Assembly: GCF_007989825.1 (NCBI RefSeq)
Contig: NZ_BJUA01000004.1
Span: 1 to 64,000 of the forward strand
Length of the DNA stretch: 64,000 nucleotides
Reading direction: 5' to 3'
From: Cellulomonas persica
GTDB lineage: Bacteria; Actinomycetota; Actinomycetes; Actinomycetales; Cellulomonadaceae
Shown here: positions 1-8,435 of the stretch, piece after piece
Numbering within the stretch: the stretch's first letter is position 1
Layout of the letters: the number at the start of each line of letters is the position of its first letter
Made by a program: the position numbers and the translations under genes
The notes under the pieces: model-generated
What the model was told of the DNA's origin: nothing
Databases searched by the model: none
Seen by the model: only the letters and a program-made list of their open reading frames with translations

Positions 1-3
1 TCT

Positions 4-93
4 GTGCACGTGGAGAGCCCTGTGCACGTGGAGAGCCCTGTGCACGTGGAGAGCCCTGTGCACGTGGAGAGCCCTGTGCACGTGGAGACCCCT
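4..93 (+). repeat. 18-bp in-frame tandem repeat, five copies, at the start of nth
   Basis: Five consecutive 18-bp units beginning GTGCACGTGGAG occupy the 5' end of the reading frame. The first four look identical and the fifth differs by one base (AGC to ACC). They encode VHVESP four times and VHVETP once. Each unit carries two in-frame GTG codons, so up to ten alternative starts exist. The unit length is a multiple of three, so copy-number change would lengthen or shorten the protein without a frameshift. The window starts three bases before the first unit, so the true left edge is not visible. Confidence 0.95.
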
Positions 94-765
94 CTGGCAC
101 TGACGCGCCGGGCGCGGCGGGTGGACCGGCTGCTCGCGCAGCGGTACCCCGACGCACGGTGCGAGCTCGACTTCACGGACCCGTTCACGCTCCTCGTGGC
201 GACCGTGCTGTCCGCACAGACGACCGACGTGCGCGTCAACGCGACGACCCCGGAGCTGTTCGCGCGGTACCCGGGTCCGGCCGAGCTCGCGGCGGCCGCG
301 CCCGACGAGCTCGAGGAGATCCTCAAGCCGCTCGGGTTCTTCCGGGCCAAGGCGCGTTCCATCACGGGGCTCGCGCAGGCGCTCGTCGAGCGGTTCGACG
401 GGCGCGTGCCGGGCCGGCTCGAGGACCTCGTGTCGTTGCCGGGCGTGGGCCGCAAGACCGCGAACGTGGTGCTCGGCAACGCGTTCGGCGTCCCGGGCGT
501 CACCACGGACACGCACGTGCTGCGGCTGTCGCGGCGCCTCGGCTACACCGTCAGCGAGGACCCGCTGGTCGTCGAGCGTGAGCTCGGCGCGCTGCTGCCG
601 CGCAAGGACTGGACCATGGCCTGCCACCGGCTGATCTTCCACGGGCGTCGCACGTGCCACGCGCGTCGGCCGGCGTGCGGTGCGTGCCCGGTCGCGGCCC
701 TGTGCCCGTCGTACGGCGAGGGCGAGACCGACCCGGCGCGCGCGGCGGCGCTGCTCAAGGGGTAG
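4..765 (+). CDS. nth: Endonuclease III (DNA glycosylase/AP lyase)
   Basis: Base-excision-repair enzyme that removes oxidised pyrimidines and nicks at abasic sites. After the repeat-encoded N-terminus the domain begins near residue 32 ([14 protein letters not shown]). The helix-hairpin-helix with the catalytic lysine is visible as [13 protein letters not shown], followed by the catalytic aspartate in TTDTHVLRL. The C-terminal [4Fe-4S] cluster cysteines are present ([17 protein letters not shown]). About 220 residues match the usual family length, so the first 30 residues are an extra tail. The start is uncertain: a GTG just after the repeats or a start upstream of the window are both possible. 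It converges on the hydrolase gene that follows, with only 36 bp between them and no clear terminator. Confidence 0.95.
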   Translation: MHVESPVHVESPVHVESPVHVESPVHVETPLALTRRARRVDRLLAQRYPDARCELDFTDPFTLLVATVLSAQTTDVRVNATTPELFARYPGPAELAAAAPDELEEILKPLGFFRAKARSITGLAQALVERFDGRVPGRLEDLVSLPGVGRKTANVVLGNAFGVPGVTTDTHVLRLSRRLGYTVSEDPLVVERELGALLPRKDWTMACHRLIFHGRRTCHARRPACGACPVAALCPSYGEGETDPARAAALLKG

Positions 766-801
766 CTGCTCCTGAGGGCCGGGTCTCGCGGAGCCTCGAG
801 G

Positions 802-1731
802 TCACAGCGGCGCGACGCGTCCGAGCCAGGTGAGCAGCGTGCGGTTGACGTGCTCGGTCGCCTGCTCGGGCAGGAAGTGCCCCGCGTCGGCGACGAGCTC
901 GTACGTGTAGTCGGAGCCGACGAGGGCGCGCGCCTCGCGGCTCAGCGCGACGCCGTGCGCGGGCACGAGCCCGTCGCGCGCGCCGTGCAGGTGCAGCACC
1001 GGCACGGCGCGGGACGACCGCAGCGCGGCCAGGAAGCGCCGGCCGTCGGGCCGCGGCCCGCAGCGGCCGAGCCAGCGCAGCTGCTCGAGCTGGGAGTGCG
1101 CGGCGAACGGCACGCGCAGCGCCTCGACGTACGTGCGCTCGGTCGCGTGGTCGAGCCACGGCCCCCCGCCCCACTCGGTCAGCAGGTGGTGCGCGAGGTC
1201 GCCGCGCGCGAGGCGCCGCTCGGGCAGCGACGGGAGCTGGACGAAGCCGAGGCGGCGCACGGCCGCGGGCCGGAACGCGGACAGGGGGCGTCGGATCGCG
1301 TCCAGCGGGTGCGGCGACGACAGCACGGCGACGGCGCTCGTGGTCGCAGGCTGCAGCGCGGGCATGGCCCACGCGATCGAGCCGCCGGTGCCGCACCCGA
1401 CGACGACCGCGGAGCTCGCCCCGAGCGAGCGGACGACGCCCGCGACGTCGGCGGTCAGCGTCGGCACGTCGTAGCCCTGCGGGGGCTTGTCGGAGCCGCC
1501 CGTGCCCCGCACGTCGAGCGCGGCGACGCGGTACCCCGCGGCGCCGAGCGCGTCGAGCTGCCGGCGCCAGGCCCACCAGAACTGGGGGACGGCGTGCAGC
1601 AGGACGACGAGGGGGGTGTCACGGTCGTCGGGGCCGGCGACCGCGACGTGGAACCGCGCGCCGTTGGCGGCGACGAACCGGTGCTGCCACGGTCCGTCGA
1701 GCAGGAGCGTGGCGGAGTCGACGGCAGTCAT
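802..1731 (-). CDS. Alpha/beta-hydrolase fold protein with substituted nucleophile position
   Basis: 309 residues with epoxide-hydrolase/haloalkane-dehalogenase-like architecture. The oxyanion-hole segment LLHAVPQFWWAW is near residue 45, followed by the LDVRGTGGSDKP strand-loop. The C-terminal histidine is in DAGHFLPEQ. The nucleophile elbow reads VVGCGTGG (residues 110-117). Aligned to the usual GHSxGG or GHDWGG, the catalytic Ser/Asp position is Gly114, next to Cys113, so activity is doubtful unless the cysteine substitutes. The ATG at 1731 was chosen because the fold begins just after it; the frame continues upstream into the NhaA end. It lies 10 bp downstream of nhaA on the same strand, probably in one operon. 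Confidence 0.82.
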   Translation of the reverse strand: MTAVDSATLLLDGPWQHRFVAANGARFHVAVAGPDDRDTPLVVLLHAVPQFWWAWRRQLDALGAAGYRVAALDVRGTGGSDKPPQGYDVPTLTADVAGVVRSLGASSAVVVGCGTGGSIAWAMPALQPATTSAVAVLSSPHPLDAIRRPLSAFRPAAVRRLGFVQLPSLPERRLARGDLAHHLLTEWGGGPWLDHATERTYVEALRVPFAAHSQLEQLRWLGRCGPRPDGRRFLAALRSSRAVPVLHLHGARDGLVPAHGVALSREARALVGSDYTYELVADAGHFLPEQATEHVNRTLLTWLGRVAPL

Positions 1732-1741
1732 CGTCGTGAAC

Positions 1742-3184
1742 CTATCCGTTCGGCGGTGACGGGTGCGGACGGCGGCTCCCGTCGGGCTCGTCAGGGACCG
1801 GGTGGTCGGACGCCGCGCCGGCCGGGTCGCTGCGCAGCCGGCGCCGACCACGTGCTGCGAGCACCGTACCGCCGGTGAGGGCCGCCAGGAGGGAGGCCAC
1901 GAGCACCGCGAGGACCGCGTGCTCGTCGTGCGGGGACCCGTCGCCGAACGCGAGCTCGGCGACCAGGAGCGACACGGTGAACCCGATGCCGCCGACGAGG
2001 CCGACGCCGATCACGTCGCCCCACCCGAGCCCGAGTGCGAGGCGTGCGCGTGTGAACGTCGCGACCGCCCAGGTGGCGGCGAGGATCCCGAGCGGCTTGC
2101 CGACGACGAGCCCGAGCGCGACGCCCTGGGCGACCGGGTCGGCCAGCGCGTCGGCCAGGACGTCCGCGGAGACCGTGACCCCCGCGGCGAACAGCGCGAA
2201 GACGGGCACCGCGAGCCCGGCCGACCACGGCCGCCACCGGTGCTCCCACTCCTCCGCGAGCGACTGCTCGGGCGGGGAGGCCAGGCCGCGGGCGCGGGCC
2301 GTCGCCTCGGGGCTCGCGGGCACGACGAGCCCGAGCGCGACTCCCGCCAGCGTCGCGTGCACCCCGGACGCGTGCAGCGCCGCCCACGCGACGACCCCGA
2401 GCGGCACGAGCAGCCACGCGCTCGCACGGCGTCGCCGCACGAGCCACGCGAACGCCGCGACGCACACGACCGAGCCCAGCAGCGGGAGCCACGCGAGGTC
2501 CTCGGTGTAGACCGTGCCGATCACGAGGATCGCGAGCAGGTCGTCGACCACCGCGAGCGTGAGCAGGAACGCGCGCAGCGCGGGCGGCAGACCGCGGCCG
2601 ACGAGCGCGAGGACCGCGACCGCGAACGCGATGTCGGTCGCCGTGGGGACGGCCCAGCCCTGCGTCGCGCCGCCGGTCCGGCCCACGTTGAGGGCGAGGT
2701 ACAGCAGCGCGGGCGCCACCATGCCGCCGACCGCCGCGACGATCGGGACCACCGCCGTCGCCGGGTGCCGCAGCTCGCCGACGGTCAGCTCGCGGGCCAG
2801 CTCGAGCCCCACGACGAAGAAGAACACCGTCAGCAGGCCGTCGGTCGCCCACTGCGCGAGCGTGAGGTCGAGGTGCAGCGCGCTCGGGCCGACGACGGTG
2901 TGCGAGAGCGTGGCGTAGGCCGCGGGCCAGGCGTTGGCCCACACGAGCGCGACGACGGCACCGACGAGCAGCAGCACGCCACCGGCACGCTCGCCGCGCA
3001 GGGTGTCGGCGAGGTTGCGCTCGCTGCCCGGGGTCAGCCGGGCGAACAGCGTCGCGCGCGTCCCGGGTGGTGCGCCCTGCTCGTCGTGCGCCGCCTGCTC
3101 GTCGTGCGCGGTCTGCTCGTGCTCGGTCGGTACGTCGCGGCGGGGGCCGTCAGACCGCGGGTTCGGAGACGCTGTCACGTTCAC
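1742..3184 (-). CDS. nhaA: Na+/H+ antiporter NhaA
   Basis: Integral membrane exchanger that expels sodium for protons. The 480-residue protein has about twelve hydrophobic segments. The family's paired aspartates are present in [15 protein letters not shown], together with the conserved [15 protein letters not shown] segment and [16 protein letters not shown] near the end. The first 45 residues are hydrophilic and include a short [10 protein letters not shown] repeat. No ATG exists before the first membrane span, so GTG at 3184 (or 3178) is taken as start. That overlaps the end of the upstream regulator gene by about 30 bp, suggesting translational coupling. Having NhaA directly behind a GlnR-type regulator is unexplained by the sequence. 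Confidence 0.92.
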   Translation of the reverse strand: MNVTASPNPRSDGPRRDVPTEHEQTAHDEQAAHDEQGAPPGTRATLFARLTPGSERNLADTLRGERAGGVLLLVGAVVALVWANAWPAAYATLSHTVVGPSALHLDLTLAQWATDGLLTVFFFVVGLELARELTVGELRHPATAVVPIVAAVGGMVAPALLYLALNVGRTGGATQGWAVPTATDIAFAVAVLALVGRGLPPALRAFLLTLAVVDDLLAILVIGTVYTEDLAWLPLLGSVVCVAAFAWLVRRRRASAWLLVPLGVVAWAALHASGVHATLAGVALGLVVPASPEATARARGLASPPEQSLAEEWEHRWRPWSAGLAVPVFALFAAGVTVSADVLADALADPVAQGVALGLVVGKPLGILAATWAVATFTRARLALGLGWGDVIGVGLVGGIGFTVSLLVAELAFGDGSPHDEHAVLAVLVASLLAALTGGTVLAARGRRRLRSDPAGAASDHPVPDEPDGSRRPHPSPPNG

Positions 3185-3872
3185 CCGCCGGCCGCCGGTC
3201 CTTCGGCGGGTCGAAGCGGTAGCCGACGTTGCGGACGGTGCCGATGAGCTGCTCGTGCTCGGGACCGAGCTTGGCACGCAGCCGACGCACGTGGACGTCC
3301 ACCGTGCGGGTGCCCCCGTAGTAGTCGTAGCCCCAGACCTCCTGCAGGAGCTGGGCGCGCGTGAACACGCGACCCGGGTGCTGCACGAGGTACTTGAGGA
3401 GCTCGAACTCCTTGTACGTGAGGTCGAGCGGGCGGCCGCGCAGACGGGCGGTGTAGCCACCCGCGTCGATCGTCAGCTCACCCGACGAGATCTCCTGCGG
3501 CGCGTCGTCGTAGCCCGCGACCGCCGCCCGCTCCATGACGAGCCGGAACCGGGTCTCGACCTCGGCGGGCCCCGCGGAGTCGAGGACGATGTCGTCGGCG
3601 CCCCACTCGGCGGTGACGACCGTGAGGCCGCCCTCCGTGAGCACCAGCACGAGGGGGACCGCCAGACCCGTCGCGCGCAGCAGACGGCACGTGGTGCGCG
3701 CGGTGACGAGGTCCCGGCGCGCGTCGAGCACGACGATGTCCGCGTCGGGGGCGTCCACCAGTGCCGAGGGCTCGACGGGCAGCACGCGCACGCGGTGGGA
3801 CAGCAGCCCGAGCGCCGGCAGCACCTGTGCCGATCCACCGGACGCCGGGGTCAGGAGCAGAAGGTCTGCCAC
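3150..3872 (-). CDS. glnR: GlnR-type orphan response regulator of nitrogen metabolism
   Basis: 240 residues. The receiver-like domain (residues 1-115) begins [13 protein letters not shown] and carries VVLDARRDL at the usual phospho-aspartate strand. Actinobacterial GlnR is known to work without a partner kinase, and no kinase lies next to this gene. The C-terminal OmpR winged helix is highly conserved ([40 protein letters not shown]). The start is GTG at 3872, preceded by a strong GGGAGG ribosome site with about 8-nt spacing; the frame is open upstream but without coding character. In relatives GlnR controls glnA, amtB and nirB; a nirBD gene lies at 49.3-52.2 kb. The family call rests on remembered GlnR sequences. 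Confidence 0.85.
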   Translation of the reverse strand: MADLLLLTPASGGSAQVLPALGLLSHRVRVLPVEPSALVDAPDADIVVLDARRDLVTARTTCRLLRATGLAVPLVLVLTEGGLTVVTAEWGADDIVLDSAGPAEVETRFRLVMERAAVAGYDDAPQEISSGELTIDAGGYTARLRGRPLDLTYKEFELLKYLVQHPGRVFTRAQLLQEVWGYDYYGGTRTVDVHVRRLRAKLGPEHEQLIGTVRNVGYRFDPPKDRRPAGERDSVSEPAV

Positions 3873-4077
3873 CGTGGAACCTCCCTGCGGCGAGTGGGGA
3901 CACGCTACCGCGTGCCCCGGCCTCGTCGTGGCACCGTCCGCGAGCAGGCTCACGGCGCGGGATCTGCGAGACTGTCGGCCGTGCTCCCCCAGGTCCTGAC
4001 GACGACGCCGAGCCTCGAGCTCGCCCCCGCACCGGTGCGCCGCACCGCCGCGGCGGCTCCGGCGGGGCGGTAGTCGC

Positions 4078-4812
4078 ATGCAGCTCGCCACGCGCGCCGT
4101 CGTCACGGCCGCCCTCGCCGCGCTCGTCGCCGTCGCCGGCTACCTCGGCGGCCTGCCCGTCACCGTGCTCGCCGCGCTGCTCGCGCTCGCGTTCGCGGTC
4201 GGCTGGCCGTCGCTCGCGAACCTGCCGTTCCGGCCCGGCTCGGCCGCGGTCATCGCGATCGGCGGGGTCGGCGGCGTGCTCGCCGTGCACTCCGTGCAGG
4301 ACCAGCCGTACCTGCGGTACCTGCCGGTCGTGTTCGCCACGTCCATCCTGCTCGCGTTCGTCAACGAGCTGCTGCGGCGGGGCGGGCGTGAGCGCATGGT
4401 CGAGTCGGTCGCCGGCACGGTCACCGGGACGCTGCTCGCGGTCGCCGTCGCCGGCTGGGTCGCGATCGGGCGGACCCCGGGCGGCGAGCCGATCGTCGTC
4501 GTCGGGGCGCTCGCGCTCGCGGTGGGCTCGGCGGTCGTCGCGCTGCCGCTTGCCTCGTGGCGCGGTGCGCTCGTGACCACCGCCGCCGCGACGGCCGCGG
4601 GCGTCCTGGCGACGCTGCTGCTGCCGGACATCGACCTGCTCGCCGGGCTCGTGCTCGGCGCCGCCGTGGGTGTGCTCGTCTCGTCGCTGCACGTGCTGTT
4701 CGACGCGCTCGAGTCGCTCGCGCGCAAGCTGCCGTCGGTCGCGGCCGTGGTGCTGCCCGTGACGGTCACCGGGATCCTCGTCTACGTCGTCGGCCGCGTC
4801 CTGGTGGGCTGA
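4078..4812 (+). CDS. Polytopic membrane protein of unknown function
   Basis: 244 residues, mostly hydrophobic, with about seven predicted membrane spans separated by short arginine-rich loops (for example [10 protein letters not shown] near residue 100). The last cytoplasmic loop contains [16 protein letters not shown] before a final span. No catalytic motif is recognised. The gene is transcribed divergently from glnR across a 205-bp gap, so the two may share regulatory DNA. Hydrophobicity, codon bias and the lack of a competing frame support a real gene; the function is unknown. Confidence 0.75.
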   Translation: MQLATRAVVTAALAALVAVAGYLGGLPVTVLAALLALAFAVGWPSLANLPFRPGSAAVIAIGGVGGVLAVHSVQDQPYLRYLPVVFATSILLAFVNELLRRGGRERMVESVAGTVTGTLLAVAVAGWVAIGRTPGGEPIVVVGALALAVGSAVVALPLASWRGALVTTAAATAAGVLATLLLPDIDLLAGLVLGAAVGVLVSSLHVLFDALESLARKLPSVAAVVLPVTVTGILVYVVGRVLVG

Positions 4813-4912
4813 CGCGCCCGTCGGCCGCCACCTGATCGTCCACTGACGCACGTGCTCGTCGGCCGTTCGGCCGGACCGTGGCTGAACTGGTCGGGTGCAC
4901 CCCGGACGTTCG

Positions 4913-4944
4913 GGAACAGCCGACCGCCCCGAGATCGTTAGGAT
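4913..4944 (+). promoter_or_regulatory. Candidate promoter: ECF-like GGAAC-N19-GTT overlapping TAGGAT
   Basis: GGAAC at 4913-4917 is followed 19 nt later by GTT at 4937-4939, which resembles the GGAAT-N18/19-GTT promoters of SigH/SigR-type stress sigma factors. A TAGGAT hexamer at 4939-4944 overlaps it and sits 6 nt before the ATG at 4951, the leaderless geometry seen elsewhere here. Which sigma factor is used cannot be decided from sequence. Confidence 0.4.
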
Positions 4945-4950
4945 CGGCGC

Positions 4951-5058
4951 ATGACAGCGCTCGAGGGGTTCTTCATCGGTCTGCTCGTCCTGACGACGCT
5001 CGCGATCGCCTGGACGGCGGGGCTCGTGGTGTACCGCCTGTTCCGGTCGCAGGGCTGA
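4951..5058 (+). CDS. Small single-span membrane protein, 35 residues
   Basis: Short reading frame encoding MTALEGFFIGLLVLTT followed by a hydrophobic stretch, then VVYRLFRSQG and a stop. It has one membrane helix (about residues 6-30) with a positively charged C-terminal tail, the usual pattern for small bacterial membrane proteins. The ATG lies 6 nt after TAGGAT. The spacing to the next gene and clean membrane-helix character argue that it is translated. No family is recognised. Confidence 0.55.
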   Translation: MTALEGFFIGLLVLTTLAIAWTAGLVVYRLFRSQG

Positions 5059-5147
5059 CGCGCTGACGCGCTGATCCACTGACGCTCGAGGTCCGCCTCC
5101 CGTCGGCCGCCGGGCCGCGGAGCCGGACCCTGATGGAAGGCACACGC

Positions 5148-5738
5148 ATGGCGTTCGTCCTGCCCGAGGGGCTCGCTCCCGAGGTCTACCCGCTCGCCTG
5201 GCTCGTCGGCCACTGGTCCGGTCAGGGGGTCGTCGGCTACCCGAACGTCGAGGAGACCGCCTTCGTCCAGGACGTCGTGTTCGACCACGACGGCGGCCCC
5301 TACCTGTCGTACACGTCGACCATCCGGCTCGTCGTCGCCCCGGACGACGCGTCCGCACTCGACGAGACCGCGTCCGACGAGCAGGGCGCCCCGGCCGCGC
5401 AGGACGGTCCCGTCTGGTCGACCGAGTCCGGCTACTGGCGCGTCCCGCCCGAGCGCCCCGAGGGCCTGGCCGACGAGCAGTTCCCGGTCGAGGTCCTGCT
5501 CGCGGACCCGTCCGGCCACGTGGCCGTGTACGTCGGCGCGGTGGGCAACGGGCGCGTGGACCTGGCGTCCGACGTGATCGCCCGCACCGCGTCGGGCGCC
5601 GACGTGAGCGCCGCGACCCGCCTGTACGGCCTGGTGAACGGCGAGCTCATGTGGGCGCAGGACCTCGCGGCGTTCGGCCAGCCGATGCAGTCGTACGCCT
5701 CCGCACGGCTCGCGCGCGTCGAGGACGCCGCGTCCTGA
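5148..5738 (+). CDS. Nitrobindin-like FABP-family beta-barrel protein
   Basis: 196 residues. The family signature GxWxGxGxxxYP appears as GHWSGQGVVGYP near residue 22, followed by barrel strands (FDHDGGPYLSYTST, VWSTESGYWRVPP, VEVLLADPSGHVAVYVG). Nitrobindins bind heme b through a histidine near the C-terminus, in a segment like GQPLQDHLAA of the mycobacterial protein. The equivalent here is GQPMQSYASA, with tyrosine in place of histidine. The ATG at 5148 was chosen over the one at 5133 because GGAAGG lies 7 nt upstream. An acidic insertion (about residues 70-88) enlarges one loop. Its stop overlaps the YgfZ start by one base, so the pair is probably translated together. Confidence 0.85.
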   Translation: MAFVLPEGLAPEVYPLAWLVGHWSGQGVVGYPNVEETAFVQDVVFDHDGGPYLSYTSTIRLVVAPDDASALDETASDEQGAPAAQDGPVWSTESGYWRVPPERPEGLADEQFPVEVLLADPSGHVAVYVGAVGNGRVDLASDVIARTASGADVSAATRLYGLVNGELMWAQDLAAFGQPMQSYASARLARVEDAAS

Positions 5739-6943
5739 TGACCGGGCCCTCCGCTGCTGAGACCGCCGGTGGGCGGACGCCCGCCGACGAGGCGCCGGCC
5801 TACGAGCCCGTGCGGCACACGAGCCCGCTGCTCGCGCGGCGCGGCGCCGTCGCGGGTGCCGGGCCGGACGCGGGCGTCGCGTGGCACTACGGCGACCCGA
5901 CCGCCGAGCAGCGCGCGCTCGCGCGCGGCGGCGCGGTCGTGGACCAGTCCCAGCTCGGCGTCGTGCGCGTCGCGGGGCCGGACCGCCTGACCTGGTTGCA
6001 CTCGATCACCACCGCACAGCTCGCCGACCTGCCGCCGCGCACGTCGACCGAGCTGCTCGTGCTGAGCCCGCACGGGCACGTCGAGCACGCCGCGGCGGTC
6101 ATCGACGACGGCGGGGCGACGTGGCTCGTCACGCAGACGCCGCAGGGCCTGGCCGCGTGGCTCGACCGCATGAAGTTCATGCTGCGCGTCGAGATCGCCG
6201 ACGTGACCGACGAGTGGGCGGCGCTCGGCGAGCCCGTCTCGGCGGAGGGCGGTCCCGACGAGCCCGTGACGTGGCGCGACCCGTGGCCGCACGTCGTCCC
6301 CGGCGGCACGCGTTACGGCCCGCCCGACGAGGAGCACCCCGGCTCGGACCGCGCGTGGCGGCTCGTGCTCGTGCCGCGTGAGCGCCTGACCGACGAGGTC
6401 GCCGCGCGCGAGGCAGCCGGGTGGTCGCTCGCGGGGACGTGGGCGAGCGAGGCGCTGCGCGTCGAGGCCTGGCGCCCCCGCGCCGCGACCGAGGTCGACC
6501 ACCGGACCATCCCGCACGAGCTCGACTGGCTGCGCACCGCGGTGCACCTGCACAAGGGCTGCTACCGCGGGCAGGAGACCGTCGCGCGCGTGCACAACCT
6601 CGGGCGGCCGCCGCGCCGGCTCGTCATGCTGCACCTCGACGGGTCCGGGCACCTGATCCCCGAGCCCGGCGCGGGCGTGCACGAGGCGACGGACGTCGCG
6701 GGGGAGCTCGGCCGCGAGGTCGGGCGCGTGACGAGCGTCGCGCGGCACCACGAGCTCGGGCCGGTCGCGCTCGCCGTGGTCAAGCGCTCGCTCGCGGTCG
6801 ACGCGCCGCTGCTCGTGGCGTGCGACGGCGGTGCGGTGAGCGCCGCGCAGGAGGTCGTCGTGCCCGGTGAGGGCGTCTCGACCGACCGCCCCGCGCCGCG
6901 CGGCCCGCTCGCCCGCGGGCTGGGCGTGCACCCTGCACTCTGA
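5738..6943 (+). CDS. ygfZ: YgfZ/GcvT-like folate-binding protein for Fe-S maturation
   Basis: 401 residues of the glycine-cleavage T-protein fold. The diagnostic YgfZ motif K-G-C-Y-x-G-Q-E is intact as HKGCYRGQETVARVHN, which separates it from true aminomethyltransferases. YgfZ proteins bind folate and help assemble or repair iron-sulfur enzymes. The ATG overlaps the previous stop (TGATG), placing it in an operon with the nitrobindin-like gene. The N-terminal 30 residues are variable and likely flexible. Confidence 0.92.
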   Translation: MTGPSAAETAGGRTPADEAPAYEPVRHTSPLLARRGAVAGAGPDAGVAWHYGDPTAEQRALARGGAVVDQSQLGVVRVAGPDRLTWLHSITTAQLADLPPRTSTELLVLSPHGHVEHAAAVIDDGGATWLVTQTPQGLAAWLDRMKFMLRVEIADVTDEWAALGEPVSAEGGPDEPVTWRDPWPHVVPGGTRYGPPDEEHPGSDRAWRLVLVPRERLTDEVAAREAAGWSLAGTWASEALRVEAWRPRAATEVDHRTIPHELDWLRTAVHLHKGCYRGQETVARVHNLGRPPRRLVMLHLDGSGHLIPEPGAGVHEATDVAGELGREVGRVTSVARHHELGPVALAVVKRSLAVDAPLLVACDGGAVSAAQEVVVPGEGVSTDRPAPRGPLARGLGVHPAL

Positions 6944-6968
6944 CGGCGCTGACGGCACCCAGCCGCTG

Positions 6969-8099
6969 ATGGCACAGACCGCAGACCCGGAGCCGCCCCG
7001 CCGCGGCTGGCACGACGTGCGCCTCGTCGCGCGCGTGCGCGTGCGGCAGGGGATCGACCGCGTGCGCGCCGCGTGGTTCCCGATCCTGCAGGCGTCGGTG
7101 GCCGCGGGCATCGCGTTCGGCATCGGGCGCTACGTGCTCGACCACCCGTACCCGTTCTTCGCGCCCGTCTGCGCGTGGATCGCGCTCGGCTTCACCGCCG
7201 ACCGGTCGCTGCGCCGGGTCGCCGAGATCGCCGTCGGCGTCGCGATCGGCGTCGGGCTCGGTGACGCGCTCGTGCACGTCATCGGGACCGGGCTGTGGCA
7301 GGTCGCGGTCGTGCTGTTCGTCGCGGCGATGCTCGCGCGGCTCGTCGACCGTGGTGCGCTGCTGACCACGCAGGCCGGCGTGCAGGCCATGATCATCGTC
7401 GGCCTCCCCACGCTCACCGCCACGGGCGGACCGTTCGGGCGCTGGACCGACGCGCTCGTCGGCGGTGGTGTCGCGTTCGCCGTCGCCGTGCTCACGCCCT
7501 CCGACCCGCGGCGGCACCCGCGGTCGCTCGCGCAGCGCGCGACGCAGGAGGTCGCGGTCGTCCTGCACGAGCTCGCCGAGGGTCTCGCGGCGCGGTCCGT
7601 CGCGGACGTCGAGGACGTGCTCGTGCGCGGGCGCGCGTCGCAGGCACGGCTCGACGAGTGGCACGAGACCGCCACGAACGCGCGCGAGCTCGTGCGCCTG
7701 TCGCCCGCCCACCGCCGGCACAAGGGCGAGCTGTCGCGGCTCGTCGCCGCGTCCGTGCTCGTCGACCGGGCGATGCGGAACACGCGCGTCATGACGCGCC
7801 GTGCGCTCGCCCTGCTCGAGTCGCCCACCACGCACGACTTGCGCTCCGCGGCACAGCGCATCGAGATCACCGCGTCCGCCGCGGCGGACCTCGCGTCCGC
7901 GCTCGGCAGCGGTCGGGACCCGGCGCGCGCCCGCGGGGCGCTGCTCGTCTCGGCCGGGGCGCTCGACCCGTTCGCGATCGCGCCCGCCGACTGGCAGGTG
8001 CAGAGCCTCGTGCTGCTGCACCGCTCGCTCGTCGTCGACCTGCTCGAGGCCGCCGGGGAGGACCCGGGCGCGGCCCGCGCGGCGCTCCCCGAGATCTGA
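6969..8099 (+). CDS. FUSC/aromatic-acid-exporter family membrane protein
   Basis: 376 residues. The N-terminal half has about four to five membrane spans (WFPILQASVAAGIAFGIGRY, PFFAPVCAWIALGF, VAEIAVGVAIGVGLGDALV and others), a spacing typical of ArAE/FUSC proteins. The C-terminal half is helical, charged and probably cytoplasmic. Members are thought to export aromatic or weak organic acids, though most are uncharacterised. The ATG at 6969 was chosen because the upstream open frame overlaps the YgfZ end and has no hydrophobic character. It lies 25 bp after ygfZ and is possibly co-transcribed. Confidence 0.8.
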   Translation: MAQTADPEPPRRGWHDVRLVARVRVRQGIDRVRAAWFPILQASVAAGIAFGIGRYVLDHPYPFFAPVCAWIALGFTADRSLRRVAEIAVGVAIGVGLGDALVHVIGTGLWQVAVVLFVAAMLARLVDRGALLTTQAGVQAMIIVGLPTLTATGGPFGRWTDALVGGGVAFAVAVLTPSDPRRHPRSLAQRATQEVAVVLHELAEGLAARSVADVEDVLVRGRASQARLDEWHETATNARELVRLSPAHRRHKGELSRLVAASVLVDRAMRNTRVMTRRALALLESPTTHDLRSAAQRIEITASAAADLASALGSGRDPARARGALLVSAGALDPFAIAPADWQVQSLVLLHRSLVVDLLEAAGEDPGAARAALPEI

Positions 8100-8161
8100 G
8101 CGGGGTCGGCCCGCACGCCGCCCGGGCGCGTGACACGTGCCCGGGGACACGAGAAGCCCGG

Positions 8162-8167
8162 TAGCGT
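8162..8167 (+). promoter_or_regulatory. Leaderless -10 element TAGCGT for the antitoxin gene
   Basis: TAGCGT is followed by 7 nt and then GTG at 8175, with no Shine-Dalgarno between them. This fixes the antitoxin start at 8175 rather than the earlier in-frame codon at 8130. Confidence 0.6.
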
Positions 8168-8174
8168 CGGGGCC

Positions 8175-8435
8175 GTGGAGGTCGCGGTCAGCGCGTTGCG
8201 CGCAGAGCTCAAGCAGTGGATCGAGACGGCACGCGGAGGGCAGGACGTCGTCATCACCGACCGGGGCATCCCCGTCGCGAGGCTGACCGGCATCGACTCC
8301 GCCGACCTGCTCGCGCGGCTCGAGCGCGACGGGCTCCTGTCGCCCGCCACCGCGCCCCGCGAGCCCGCCGAGCCGGTGAGCGCCGACGCCGGGCGGCAGG
8401 GCGTGTCGAGCCTGGTGCGGCGGCTGCGTCGCTGA
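8175..8435 (+). CDS. Phd/YefM-type antitoxin
   Basis: 86 residues opening VEVAVSALRAELKQWIE, then GQDVVITDRGIPVARLTGID, the conserved DNA-binding N-terminal fold of Phd/YefM antitoxins. The C-terminal third is less conserved and would wrap the toxin. Such antitoxins neutralise the partner and repress their own promoter. The stop overlaps the toxin start by one base (TGATG), the usual arrangement for matched expression. Confidence 0.88.
   Translation: MEVAVSALRAELKQWIETARGGQDVVITDRGIPVARLTGIDSADLLARLERDGLLSPATAPREPAEPVSADAGRQGVSSLVRRLRR

Noticed and set aside
3150..4106. Longer 318-residue version of the GlnR-like regulator
   Set aside because: The extra N-terminus is Arg-rich with no domain, while GTG at 3872 has an excellent ribosome site and the canonical family start.
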